Source: Burkholderia sp. Ac-20379 (GTDB lineage Bacteria > Pseudomonadota > Gammaproteobacteria > Burkholderiales > Burkholderiaceae). From it: a stretch of DNA of 42,537 nt. Within the stretch, counting starts at the first letter, position 1. Each line of letters starts with the position of its first letter. A program made the position numbers and the translations under genes. This document shows, piece by piece, positions 18,990 to 30,262 of the stretch. The stretch covers positions 1-42,537 of the forward strand of contig NZ_JAAGPF010000027.1 of the NCBI RefSeq assembly GCF_017104645.1, written 5' to 3'. Under the pieces are notes generated by a model. That model was not told where the DNA came from. It ran no database searches and was given only the letters and a program-made list of their open reading frames with translations.

Positions 18990-19529
18990 TCAGGCCCCCA
19001 GCGCGGCGGCGAGCAGCGCGTCGTAGCGGCCCTGGGCGCGCAGGATGGTGTCGACCACTTCGCGCGCGGCGCCGTGGCCGCCTTGCGTGGCGGAAACGAA
19101 ATGCGCGCGCGCGAGCACGTCCGGGTGCGCGTTGGCCGGCGCGGCCACGAAGCCGCAGCGCGTCATCACGCCGAGGTCGGGCCAGTCGTCGCCCATGTAG
19201 CCGCATTCGTCAGACGAAACACCGGTGGCCTGCAGCAGTTCGGCGAAGGCCGTCAGCTTGTGCTCGACGCCCTGATACAGATGGCTGATGCGCAGTTCCT
19301 TGGCGCGCGCGGCGACGATCTCGGAACGGCGGCCGGTGATGATGGCCGTGTCGATGCCGGCTTCGCGCAGCAGCTTCAGGCCGTGGCCGTCCTGCGAATT
19401 GAACGATTTCATGGTGTCGCCGGCGGCCGTGAAGTGCAGGCCGCCGTCGGTCAGCACGCCGTCGACGTCGAAAATCATCAGCTTGACGCGGCTCGCGCGT
19501 TCGGCGGCCGTGGCGGAAGCAGCGGACAT
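18990..19529 (-). CDS. kdsC: 3-deoxy-D-manno-octulosonate 8-phosphate phosphatase KdsC
   Basis: A 179-residue HAD-family phosphatase that removes phosphate from Kdo-8-P. The nucleophile motif DVDGVLTDG is at 21-29 (Asp21, with Asp23 as acid/base). IITGRRSEIV gives motif II (Thr), and YMGDDWPDLGVM is the acidic motif III. It is a cap-less (C0) type of usual length. The ATG at 19529 shares one base with the kdsD stop (TGATG), so the two are translationally linked, matching consecutive roles in the Kdo pathway. Confidence 0.95.
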   Translation of the reverse strand: MSAASATAAERASRVKLMIFDVDGVLTDGGLHFTAAGDTMKSFNSQDGHGLKLLREAGIDTAIITGRRSEIVAARAKELRISHLYQGVEHKLTAFAELLQATGVSSDECGYMGDDWPDLGVMTRCGFVAAPANAHPDVLARAHFVSATQGGHGAAREVVDTILRAQGRYDALLAAALGA

Positions 19530-20512
19530 CAGATCACCTTTTTCGAGAACAGGTCGTGCATGTTGAGCGCGCCGATCAGCACGCCGTCGGAATCGGTCAC
19601 CAGCATCTGGTTGATCCGGTGGCGCTCCATCAGTTCCACGGCTTCGACGGCCAGATGGTCGGGCGCGATGGTGCGCGGGTGGCGGGTCATCACGTCGCCG
19701 ATCGGCAGGCGGCGGAAATCGCCGTCGCGTTCGAGCACGCGGCGCAGGTCGCCGTCGGTGAAGATGCCGGCCACGCGGTCGTGCTGGTCGACCACCACGG
19801 TCATGCCCATGCGCTTGGCGGTGATCTGGAACAGCGCGTCGGACAGCGTCGCGTCGAGCCGCACGGTCGGCACTTCGTCGCCGGTGCGCATCACGTCGCG
19901 GACGTGGGTCAGCAGGCGCCGGCCCAGCGAGCCGCCCGGGTGCGAGCGCGCGAAATCGTTCGGGCCGAAGCCGCGCGCGTCGAGCACGACCACGGCGAGC
20001 GCATCGCCGAGCGCGAGCGCGGCGGTGGTGCTGGCGGTGGGGGCGAGGTTCAGCGAGCAGGCTTCCTTCTCGACGCCGGCATACAAATGGATGTCCGACA
20101 ATTGGCCGAGGCTCGATTGCGGCCGGCCCGTCATGGCGATCAGCTTGGCGCCGAGCCGCTTGATCAGCGGCAGGATCGCGACGAGTTCTTCCGACTCGCC
20201 GGAATTCGAGATTGCGATGAAAACGTCGTCGGCGGTTACCATGCCGAGGTCGCCATGGCTCGCTTCGGCCGGATGGACGAAGAACGCCGGCGTGCCGGTG
20301 CTGGCCAGCGTGGCGGCGATCTTGCGGGCGATATGCCCGGATTTGCCGATGCCGGACACGACCACGCGGCCGCGACAATTCAGCAGCAGGTCGACGGCGC
20401 CGACGAACTGGCCGTCGAGCTGGTCGCGCAATGCGCGTACCGCGTCCGCCTCGATGTCGAGGACGTCGCGGGCGAGCGCGAGCGCCCGGTCATCATTGAT
20501 TTTCGCTATCAT
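19529..20512 (-). CDS. kdsD: Arabinose-5-phosphate isomerase KdsD
   Basis: A 327-residue enzyme that converts ribulose 5-phosphate to arabinose 5-phosphate, the first committed precursor of Kdo. The SIS domain (about 35-185) shows VVVSGIGKSGHIARKIAAT, the HPAEASHGDLGM block around 80-91, and ISNSGESEEL near 101-110. Two CBS domains fill the C-terminus (about 205-327, VMRTGDEVP.. and VMTRHPRTI..). Start 20512 (MIAKINDDRALALARDVL) is chosen by family; the frame stays open 35 codons upstream without similarity. First gene of the leftward Kdo/LPS series, divergent from the kefB-like gene. Confidence 0.95.
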   Translation of the reverse strand: MIAKINDDRALALARDVLDIEADAVRALRDQLDGQFVGAVDLLLNCRGRVVVSGIGKSGHIARKIAATLASTGTPAFFVHPAEASHGDLGMVTADDVFIAISNSGESEELVAILPLIKRLGAKLIAMTGRPQSSLGQLSDIHLYAGVEKEACSLNLAPTASTTAALALGDALAVVVLDARGFGPNDFARSHPGGSLGRRLLTHVRDVMRTGDEVPTVRLDATLSDALFQITAKRMGMTVVVDQHDRVAGIFTDGDLRRVLERDGDFRRLPIGDVMTRHPRTIAPDHLAVEAVELMERHRINQMLVTDSDGVLIGALNMHDLFSKKVI

Positions 20513-20664
20513 GCGCGGAGTATAACAAAGGCGTTTGTTCGCCGCGCCGGGCGCCGGGACTGCGCTCCCGACGGAGCCCTGTCCTCGCCCATCGAGCCGC
20601 CCCCGTGGCGGCCCCACCCGCGTCCGCCTGTTGCGACGCCCTGACGAACGAGGATTCTTCGCAC

Positions 20665-22668
20665 GTGATTTCCCCGCTCGAAATGACGCTCCTGCTGCTG
20701 CTGGCTTCAGTGGTGGGTGTCGTCGTGTTCCGCTCGCTGAACCTGCCGCCGATGCTCGGCTATCTGACCGTGGGCATCGTCGTCGGCCCGCATGCGCTCG
20801 GCTTTGCCGGCGATCTCGAGCGGGCCGAGCATCTCGCCGAATTCGGCGTGGTGTTCCTGATGTTCTCGATCGGCCTGGAATTCTCGCTGGCCAAGCTGCG
20901 CGCGATGCAGCGGCTGGTGTTCGGGCTCGGATTGATGCAGGTGGTGGTGACGCTCGCGGTGGCGGTGCTGCTGGGGTTCGCGTTCGAGCATTGGGTCCAT
21001 ATCACCTGGCAGGGCAGCATCGCGCTGGGCGGCGCGCTGGCGATGTCGTCGACGGCGATCGTCTCGAAGATGCTGGCCGAGCGGCTCGAAATCGAAACCG
21101 CGCACGGCCGCAACATCTTCGGCGTGCTGCTGTTCCAGGATCTGGCCGTGGTGCCGCTGCTGATCGTGATTTCGGCGTTCGGCGGCGAATCATCGAAGGA
21201 TCTGGCGGTCACGCTGGGCCTGGCGGCGGTCAAGATCGTGGTGGCGCTGACGCTGCTGCTGTTCGTCGGCCAGAAATTCATGACGCGCTGGTTCAACGTG
21301 GTCGCGCGGCGGCGTTCGCAGGAACTGTTCGTGCTGAACCTGCTGCTCGTCACGCTCGGCGCGGCGTTCATCACCGACAAGTTCGGGCTGTCGCTCGCGC
21401 TCGGCGCGTTCATCGCCGGCATGCTGATTTCCGAGACGCCGTACCGCCATCAGGTGGAAGAAGACATCAAGCCGTTCCGCGACGTGCTGCTCGGCCTGTT
21501 CTTCGTGACCACCGGGATGCTGCTCGACCCGCGCGTGATCTGGGAGCATCCGTTCCTCGTGATCGGCTTTTTCTTCGGTCAGGTGCTGCTGAAGGCGGCC
21601 ACCATCACCGGGCTCGCGCGGCTGTTCGGCGCCGCGCCGGGCGTGGCGATCCGCACCGGGCTCGGGCTCGCGCAGGCCGGCGAGTTCGGCTTCGTGATGC
21701 TGAACCTGATTCTCGACCGCCATCTGGTCGATTCCACGCTGCTGCAGGCGATCCTCGCCTCGATGCTGCTGTCGATGCTGGCCGCGCCGTTCCTGATCCA
21801 GAACGCCGACCGGATCGTGATGCGCGTGTCGTCGACCGAATGGATGCAGCAATCGCTGCAAATGACCCGCATCGCCACGCAGAGCCTCAAGCAGCAGGGC
21901 CACGTGATCATCTGCGGCTACGGCCGCGCGGGCCAGAACCTGGCGCGCATGCTCGAACAGGAAGGCCTGGCCTACGTCGCGCTCGACCTCGACCCGGATC
22001 GCGTGACGGCGGCCGCGGCGGCCGGCGAATCGGTGGTGTTCGGCGACGCCGCGCGACGCGAATCGCTGCTCGCGGCCGGTATCCACCGCGCGGCGGCGGT
22101 GGCGATCACCTATGCGAACACGCCGTCGGCGCTGCGCGTGCTGCATCACGTCCACGAACTCGAACCCACCTTGCCGGCGATCGTGCGCACCGTCGACGAC
22201 GCCGATCTCGAAAAGCTGCTCGCGTCGGGCGCGACCGAGGTGATCCCGGAGATCGTCGAGGGCAGCCTGATGCTGGCGTCGCATACGCTGGTGCTGATGG
22301 GCGTGCCGATGCGGCGCGTGGTGCGGCGCGTCGAGGAGATGCGCGACGCGCGCTACAGCCTGCTGCGCGGCTATTTCCGCGGCGCGGACGACGCGGACGA
22401 CGACGACCACGAGCAGGTGCGGCTACAATCGGTGCCGGTCGACGCGCGCTCGGATGCGGTCGGCCGCTCCCTCGAGGAGGTCGGGCTGTACGCGCTCGGG
22501 CTGGAGGTGACGGCGATCCGGCGGCACGGCATTCGCGGCGTCGAGCCGGATCCGGACACCAAGCTGCGCGCGGCCGACATTCTCGTGCTGCGCGGCCTGC
22601 CGGAAGCGCTGTCGATGGCCGAGGAACGGCTGTCGCGCACGCGCCGGGAGGGCGGCCAGGCCGCCTGA
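20665..22668 (+). CDS. KefB/KefC-type monovalent cation:proton antiporter (CPA2)
   Basis: A 667-residue inner-membrane protein. About twelve hydrophobic segments cover residues 1-390 (Na_H_Exchanger domain, with GLEFSLAKLR, QAGEFGFVMLN and LPPMLGYLTVGIVVGP). An RCK N-domain follows with the Rossmann motif HVIICGYGRAGQNLARML near 412-430, then an RCK/TrkA C-domain (about 590-660). An Asp-rich insert (RGADDADDDDHEQ) separates the two RCK halves. The GTG at 20665, with GAGGA about 11 bases upstream, gives MISPLEMTLLLLLASVVG and is preferred; the frame opens at 20605. Transported ion (K+ or Na+) is not determined. Divergent from kdsD. Confidence 0.9.
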   Translation: MISPLEMTLLLLLASVVGVVVFRSLNLPPMLGYLTVGIVVGPHALGFAGDLERAEHLAEFGVVFLMFSIGLEFSLAKLRAMQRLVFGLGLMQVVVTLAVAVLLGFAFEHWVHITWQGSIALGGALAMSSTAIVSKMLAERLEIETAHGRNIFGVLLFQDLAVVPLLIVISAFGGESSKDLAVTLGLAAVKIVVALTLLLFVGQKFMTRWFNVVARRRSQELFVLNLLLVTLGAAFITDKFGLSLALGAFIAGMLISETPYRHQVEEDIKPFRDVLLGLFFVTTGMLLDPRVIWEHPFLVIGFFFGQVLLKAATITGLARLFGAAPGVAIRTGLGLAQAGEFGFVMLNLILDRHLVDSTLLQAILASMLLSMLAAPFLIQNADRIVMRVSSTEWMQQSLQMTRIATQSLKQQGHVIICGYGRAGQNLARMLEQEGLAYVALDLDPDRVTAAAAAGESVVFGDAARRESLLAAGIHRAAAVAITYANTPSALRVLHHVHELEPTLPAIVRTVDDADLEKLLASGATEVIPEIVEGSLMLASHTLVLMGVPMRRVVRRVEEMRDARYSLLRGYFRGADDADDDDHEQVRLQSVPVDARSDAVGRSLEEVGLYALGLEVTAIRRHGIRGVEPDPDTKLRAADILVLRGLPEALSMAEERLSRTRREGGQAA

Positions 22669-22767
22669 GCCTGCCGGTTTCCCGCTCGTCGATCCGGCCC
22701 TCGATTCACTCAACCCCATTTGCCTGAACGGCGCGCGCGTTCGCCCGCCGTTGCTTCGGAGAAGTTC

Positions 22768-23334
22768 ATGAGCCACCAGCCGTCGGGCGTGTCGCCCGAT
22801 CCCGCCGAGTTCGTCCGCCGCCATGTGCGCACGGTGCCGGACTGGCCGCAGCCGGGCGTGCAGTTCCGCGACATCACCCCGATCCTGCAGAGCGCGAAGG
22901 CGCTGCGCGTGCTGGTCGACCTGCTGGTCGAGCGCTATGTGGGCGCCAAGCTCGATTACGTGGCCGGGCTCGACGCACGTGGCTTCATCATCGCGCCGAT
23001 CGTCGCCTATGAACTGAACATCGGCTTCGTGCCGATCCGCAAGCTCGGCAAGCTGCCGTACAAGACCCAATCCGAATCGTACGAACTCGAATACGGCAGC
23101 GCGACCGTCGAGATCCACGAGGATGCCTGCAAGCCGGGCGACCGCGTGATCATCGTCGACGACCTGATCGCGACGGGCGGCACCATGATGGCCGGCAAGA
23201 AGCTGCTCGAACGGCTCGGCGCGACGGTGGTGGAGGGTGCGGCGATCATCGATCTGCCCGATCTCGGCGGCTCGGCGCTGCTGCGCGGCGCCGGCCTGCC
23301 GCTCTACACGGTCACGGAGTTCGCGGGCCACTGA
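22768..23334 (+). CDS. apt: Adenine phosphoribosyltransferase Apt
   Basis: A 188-residue type I phosphoribosyltransferase that salvages adenine to AMP with [12 protein letters not shown] (33-40) is the Apt signature, [11 protein letters not shown] (68-77) follows, and the PRPP loop [13 protein letters not shown] is at about 127-139. Start 22768 (MSHQPSG) has GGAGA just upstream; the frame runs to 22720 but without conservation. Lies 99 bases after the kefB-like gene and 65 before a LysE exporter; whether these share a transcript is unclear. Confidence 0.95.
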   Translation: MSHQPSGVSPDPAEFVRRHVRTVPDWPQPGVQFRDITPILQSAKALRVLVDLLVERYVGAKLDYVAGLDARGFIIAPIVAYELNIGFVPIRKLGKLPYKTQSESYELEYGSATVEIHEDACKPGDRVIIVDDLIATGGTMMAGKKLLERLGATVVEGAAIIDLPDLGGSALLRGAGLPLYTVTEFAGH

Positions 23335-23399
23335 GCGCGGCGCGCGCCGGTTTTCCGTTTTGCCCTTTTCCCGATTCCCTTCAGCGAGCTAGCCCGGTC

Positions 23400-24014
23400 A
23401 TGCCGAACTTCCTGCTGTTCCTCGCCACCTCGATCGCGATCACGGTCGCGCCGGGCCCCGACAACCTCCAGGTGCTCGCGCGCGGCATCTCGCAAGGGCG
23501 CGCGGCCGGCCTCGTGTCGGCGCTCGGCTTCGCGGCCGGCGTGATCTTTCACACCACGCTCGCCGCGTTCGGCGTGGCGGCGCTGCTGCGCTCGTCGCCG
23601 GTGGCGTTCCATATCCTGAAGTTCGCAGGCGCGGCCTATCTGATCTGGATCGGCATCAAGGCGCTGCGCAGCCAGGGCCTGGCCACGGCCGACGCGCGCG
23701 CGCCGCAGCCGCTGCTGACGATCTTCCGGCAGAGCGTGATCGGCAACATGCTGAACCCGAAGGTGACGCTGTTCTTCGTGGTGTTTCTGCCGCAGTTCGT
23801 CGACGTGGGCGGCGCGCAGCCGGTGTCGCTGCAGATGTTCGAGCTGGGCCTGCTGTTCATGGCGCAGGCGGCCGTGGTGTTCTCGGTGTTCGGCCTGTGC
23901 GCCGGCCTGCTCGGCGCCTGGCTCAAGCGCCGGCCGCGCGCGGGCGTCTGGCTCGACCGGCTGGCGGGCGCGACGTTCATCGGGCTCGGCCTGCGCATCG
24001 CGTTCAAGGATTGA
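23400..24014 (+). CDS. LysE/RhtB-family amino-acid exporter
   Basis: A 204-residue membrane protein with about six hydrophobic segments. The family signature near the N-terminus is APGPDNLQVLARGISQGRAAG (about 17-37), and a conserved GNMLNPKVTLFFVVFLPQFV block comes near 115-134. Such proteins export amino acids or their analogues (lysine, threonine, homoserine, leucine); the substrate here is unknown. Followed after eight bases by a Nudix-like gene, suggesting one transcript. Confidence 0.9.
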   Translation: MPNFLLFLATSIAITVAPGPDNLQVLARGISQGRAAGLVSALGFAAGVIFHTTLAAFGVAALLRSSPVAFHILKFAGAAYLIWIGIKALRSQGLATADARAPQPLLTIFRQSVIGNMLNPKVTLFFVVFLPQFVDVGGAQPVSLQMFELGLLFMAQAAVVFSVFGLCAGLLGAWLKRRPRAGVWLDRLAGATFIGLGLRIAFKD

Positions 24015-24022
24015 GCCGCCTC

Positions 24023-24874
24023 ATGACGTTTTCCTGCATTGCCGCCGCGCGCCGCTTCGATGCGGCCGCGCATGTGCCGTTCACGATCGCCGGCGAGCGC
24101 TTCGGCTGGATCCGCCGCGCCGATCTCGACGCGCTGCGCCGCTGGCCCGACGTGTTCGAGATCGACGCCGCGCGCGTTGCGCTGTCGGCCGCGCTCGATA
24201 CGCCCGACACGCGCAGCATGGCGCTCGCCGGCGTGATCGGCGCGCTGGCCGCCGAAGGGCGGATTCCGGGCTGGCGCAACGAGATCTACGCGATCCGCAA
24301 TCACTTCGATGCGCCGCCGGTCGCCTATATCGAGCGCGCCGCGTCGCGCTTCTTCGGCACGATGACGTACGCGGTGCACCTGAACGGCATCGTAGAATAC
24401 GCAGCCGCGCAGCCGCTGCGGATGTGGATCGGGCGGCGCAGCGACACCAAGGCGACCGATCCGGGCATGCTCGACAACGTCGTGGCGGGCGGGATCGGCT
24501 GGGGCCTCGGCGTCGAGGACACGCTGGCCAAGGAATGCTGGGAAGAGGCGGGGATCGAGGCCGCGCTGGCCGCGCGCGCGATCGCGGGCCGCACCGTGCA
24601 TGTGCTTTGCGAGATTCCGGAAGGCACCCAGGCCGAGCAGATCTTCGTCTACGACCTGCCGCTGCCGCACGATTTCGTGCCGCACAACCAGGATGGCGAA
24701 GTGGCCGAGCACCGGCTGGCCGATGCGGCCGAGGTGATCGGCTGGCTCGCGGCCGGCGAGGCGACGATGGACGCGAGCCTGGCGATCCTCGACAGCCTGC
24801 TGCGCCACCGCGCGCTGGCGGCCGACGCCGCGCCCGGCATCGACGCGCTGTTCGCGCCGCCGCGCGAGGCGTGA
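24023..24874 (+). CDS. DUF4743/Nudix hydrolase, TNR3-like
   Basis: A 283-residue protein matching the two-part architecture of the N-terminal part of yeast thiamine pyrophosphokinase-associated Nudix proteins: a DUF4743-like region (about 1-125, with RRFDAAAHVPFTIAGERFGWI) and a Nudix domain (about 130-260). The Nudix core KECWEEAGI is at 170-178, with Lys for the usual Arg. The upstream GX5E half is altered (GGIGWGLGVED), as in this subfamily. Relatives are reported to clear damaged thiamine diphosphate; that role is family-based inference. The start at 24023 follows the lysE stop by eight bases. Confidence 0.82.
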   Translation: MTFSCIAAARRFDAAAHVPFTIAGERFGWIRRADLDALRRWPDVFEIDAARVALSAALDTPDTRSMALAGVIGALAAEGRIPGWRNEIYAIRNHFDAPPVAYIERAASRFFGTMTYAVHLNGIVEYAAAQPLRMWIGRRSDTKATDPGMLDNVVAGGIGWGLGVEDTLAKECWEEAGIEAALAARAIAGRTVHVLCEIPEGTQAEQIFVYDLPLPHDFVPHNQDGEVAEHRLADAAEVIGWLAAGEATMDASLAILDSLLRHRALAADAAPGIDALFAPPREA

Positions 24875-24977
24875 GGCCGGAGGGCTTGCCGGGCTTCGCA
24901 CACCGAAACAACCGGCGCCCGCACGTCGCTGCGGGCGCTGCATGGATTCAACCGATTCAAACGATGGAGGTGCGGTC

Positions 24978-25859
24978 ATGTCGACCGACCATAGCTTTAT
25001 CCTGAAACTGTCGTGCCCCGACAAGCACGGCATCGTGCATGCCGTCTCGGGTTTCCTGTTCGAACGCGATACCAACATCGTCGATTCCGCGCAGTTCGGC
25101 GACAGCCGCACCAGCGAATTCTTCATGCGCGTGCATTTCGACCAGACCACCGGCAGCGATGTCGAGGCCACGCTCGAGGCGCTGCGCAACGATTTCGCGC
25201 CGCTCGCCGAGCGTTTCGACATGCGTTGGGAAATGCACGATGCGCGGGCCAAGCCGCGCGTCGTGATCCTCGTGTCGAAGATCGGCCACTGCCTGAACGA
25301 CCTGCTGTTCCGCTATCGCACCGGCCAGTTGCCGATCGATATCGTCGCGATCGTGTCGAATCACAAGGATTTTTATCAGCTGGCGGCCAGCTACGACGTG
25401 CCGTTCCATCACTTCCCGCTGATGGCCGGCGCCTCGGCCGAGGCGAAGGCCGCGCAGGAAGCGCGCGTGCTGGACGTGATCGGCGAGCATTCGGCGGACC
25501 TGGTGGTGCTCGCGCGCTACATGCAGATCCTGTCGCCGAACATGTGCGAGCAGCTCGCCGGGCGCGCGATCAATATCCATCACTCGTTCCTGCCGAGCTT
25601 CAAGGGCGCGAAGCCGTATTACCAGGCGTTCGACCGCGGTGTGAAGCTGATCGGCGCGACCGCCCACTACGTGACGACCGACCTCGACGAAGGCCCGATC
25701 ATCGAGCAGGAAGTGGAGCGCGTGGACCACAGCATGACGCCCGAGCAACTGACGGCGATCGGCCGCGACGTGGAATGCGTGACGCTCGCGCGTGCCGTGA
25801 AGTGGCACGTCGAGCATCGGATCCTGTTGAACGGCACCAAGACGGTGGTGTTCCGCTGA
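24978..25859 (+). CDS. purU: Formyltetrahydrofolate deformylase PurU
   Basis: A 293-residue enzyme that hydrolyses 10-formyl-THF to THF and formate, balancing one-carbon pools and supplying formate. An N-terminal ACT domain (about 5-90, LSCPDKHGIVHAVSGFLF) is followed by the formyltransferase domain with the catalytic triad Asn199, His201 (INIHHSFLPSFKG) and Asp237 (TDLDEGPII). Start 24978 is set by a strong GGAGGTG ribosome site about six bases upstream; the frame also opens at 24942. It stands alone between the Nudix gene and the leftward AI-2E permease. Confidence 0.95.
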   Translation: MSTDHSFILKLSCPDKHGIVHAVSGFLFERDTNIVDSAQFGDSRTSEFFMRVHFDQTTGSDVEATLEALRNDFAPLAERFDMRWEMHDARAKPRVVILVSKIGHCLNDLLFRYRTGQLPIDIVAIVSNHKDFYQLAASYDVPFHHFPLMAGASAEAKAAQEARVLDVIGEHSADLVVLARYMQILSPNMCEQLAGRAINIHHSFLPSFKGAKPYYQAFDRGVKLIGATAHYVTTDLDEGPIIEQEVERVDHSMTPEQLTAIGRDVECVTLARAVKWHVEHRILLNGTKTVVFR

Positions 25860-25907
25860 TTCGGGGAAGCGGGCGGGGCGGCGGCGGTAACGCGCGGCCC
25901 CGCGCCG

Positions 25908-26993
25908 TCAGATCAGGCGCAGCGTCGACAGCTCGCGCTTGATGTAGGCATAGAAGATCGGCGCGGCGATCACGCCCGGCACGCCGAACGCCGCTTCCAT
26001 CACGAGCATCGCCAGCAGCAATTCCCATGCGCGCGATTCGATCTGGCCGCCGATGATGCGCGCGTTCAGGAAGTATTCGAGCTTGTGGATCACGATCAGG
26101 AACGCGAGCGACGCGATCGCCGTGCCCACGCCCACCGACAGCGACACGGCCACGATCAGCGTGTTCGAGATCAGATTGCCGATCACCGGCATCAGCCCGA
26201 CGATGAACGTGATCAGCACCAGCGTTTTCGACAGCGGCATCTTCACGTGCGCGATCGGCAGCACGGCCAGCAGATAGACGGCGGTGAACGCCGCGTTGAT
26301 CGCCGAGATCTTGATCTGCGCGAACACGATGCGGCGGAACGAATCGGCGAACAGCCCGGCGCGCGCCAGCAGCGCCGTGGAGAGCGGGCGGCGCGCCTTG
26401 TTGCGATCCACGCCGATCGCGATCATCGCGCCGATGATCATCCCGAACAGCACATGACCGAAGATCCGCGCGGCGCTCTTGCCGCCTTGCTGGAGCTGGT
26501 CCATGTGCTTCGACATCAGGCCGGTGGCCTTCACCTTCATTTGCGCGGCATCCACCGGCAGCACATTCGCGAGCCAGCCCGGCACGCGCCCGCGCGCCTG
26601 ATCGATCAGTTGCATCATCTGGCCCATCAGGCCCTGCAGGTTCGGCACCGTGTGCTCGACGTGCTCGATGATCGCGGCCGTGAGGCCGGCCAGCCCGCCG
26701 ACGATCACCACCGACAGCAGCACCACGGCGAGCCAGCGCGCCCGCCCGCTCGACATGTGCCGCTCGATGGCCGGCGCAATGGTGTGGACGAGTTGATAGA
26801 CGAGCAGCCCGGCCAGCAGGCCCGAGAGCAGCTTCAGATGGAGCACCAGGAACAGGCCCAGCGCGGCGAGGAGGTAGCTGCCGATCTCGATCGCCGACAG
26901 CTTCGGCAGGCTGAAATCGCTCGTCAGCCTGACACTGCGCAGATGAGGCTCGCGCGACGGGGCGTCGCGCGTCGACTCGGTGTGCTTCTCCAT
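25908..26993 (-). CDS. AI-2E transporter / PerM-family membrane permease
   Basis: A 361-residue protein with an N-terminal cytoplasmic tail (about 1-45) and roughly seven to eight hydrophobic helices: a first pair near 48-85, another near 95-120, and a cluster from about 195 to 345. A long amphipathic stretch sits between (about 125-190), typical of the AI-2E/UPF0118 fold. Members transport varied solutes (autoinducer-2 export in TqsA, cations in others), so no substrate is assigned. Start 26993 (MEKHTEST) is preferred over upstream in-frame codons. Follows no gene on its strand except distant uvrA; probably monocistronic. Confidence 0.85.
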   Translation of the reverse strand: MEKHTESTRDAPSREPHLRSVRLTSDFSLPKLSAIEIGSYLLAALGLFLVLHLKLLSGLLAGLLVYQLVHTIAPAIERHMSSGRARWLAVVLLSVVIVGGLAGLTAAIIEHVEHTVPNLQGLMGQMMQLIDQARGRVPGWLANVLPVDAAQMKVKATGLMSKHMDQLQQGGKSAARIFGHVLFGMIIGAMIAIGVDRNKARRPLSTALLARAGLFADSFRRIVFAQIKISAINAAFTAVYLLAVLPIAHVKMPLSKTLVLITFIVGLMPVIGNLISNTLIVAVSLSVGVGTAIASLAFLIVIHKLEYFLNARIIGGQIESRAWELLLAMLVMEAAFGVPGVIAAPIFYAYIKRELSTLRLI

Positions 26994-27061
26994 GACGGTT
27001 CCTGTTCGGTCGGTACGGTTCGCGCGCTCGTGGACAAGGCGCACGCCGCCCGCATCGCGCG

Positions 27062-27067
27062 AGTATA
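27062..27067 (-). promoter_or_regulatory. Candidate -10 box for the AI-2E permease gene
   Basis: TATACT on the minus strand lies 68 bases before the start codon in an AT-richer island. The -35 region at 17-base spacing does not match TTGACA well, so this is a weak call. Confidence 0.3.
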
Positions 27068-27162
27068 GCAACGATTGACGGCAGAAAATGCCGGTGCGGT
27101 TACCGAGAACAGGGGAGCGATGAACGCGCCGCCGGGCCGGGGAGGCCGCGGCGGCTGCGGGT

Positions 27163-30033
<2,871 letters not shown>

Positions 30034-30067
30034 GAACCTGGCGAAAGAGGAGGAAACCAAACCTGCT

Positions 30068-30073
30068 ACTATA
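30068..30073 (-). promoter_or_regulatory. Candidate -10 box for uvrA
   Basis: TATAGT on the minus strand sits 35 bases before the uvrA start in the only AT-rich patch of the divergent gap. The -35 hexamer at normal spacing is poor, so support is limited to the -10 match and its position. Confidence 0.3.
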
Positions 30074-30262
30074 ACGGCTTTTCGAGACCGTCGTTTCGGG
30101 CTCCCGGCTCTCGATTCCGCCTGCTGCGCAGGCAGTTTCGGGGCACGCGCTGCGTACATTGCGGCGCAGGCGAGGCAGTCTGGCGGCGCAACTCGGAGCC
30201 GGCCTTATCCCCCGCCGCCCGCAATCGGGCGGATGCCCGCTCAAATCGACCCGCTTCCCCCG

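Noticed and set aside
30118-30132. GCCTGC-N3-GCAGGC palindrome in the uvrA/MFS gap as a LexA or other operator
   Set aside because: It does not match known Burkholderia operators and such short GC palindromes are frequent by chance at this base composition.
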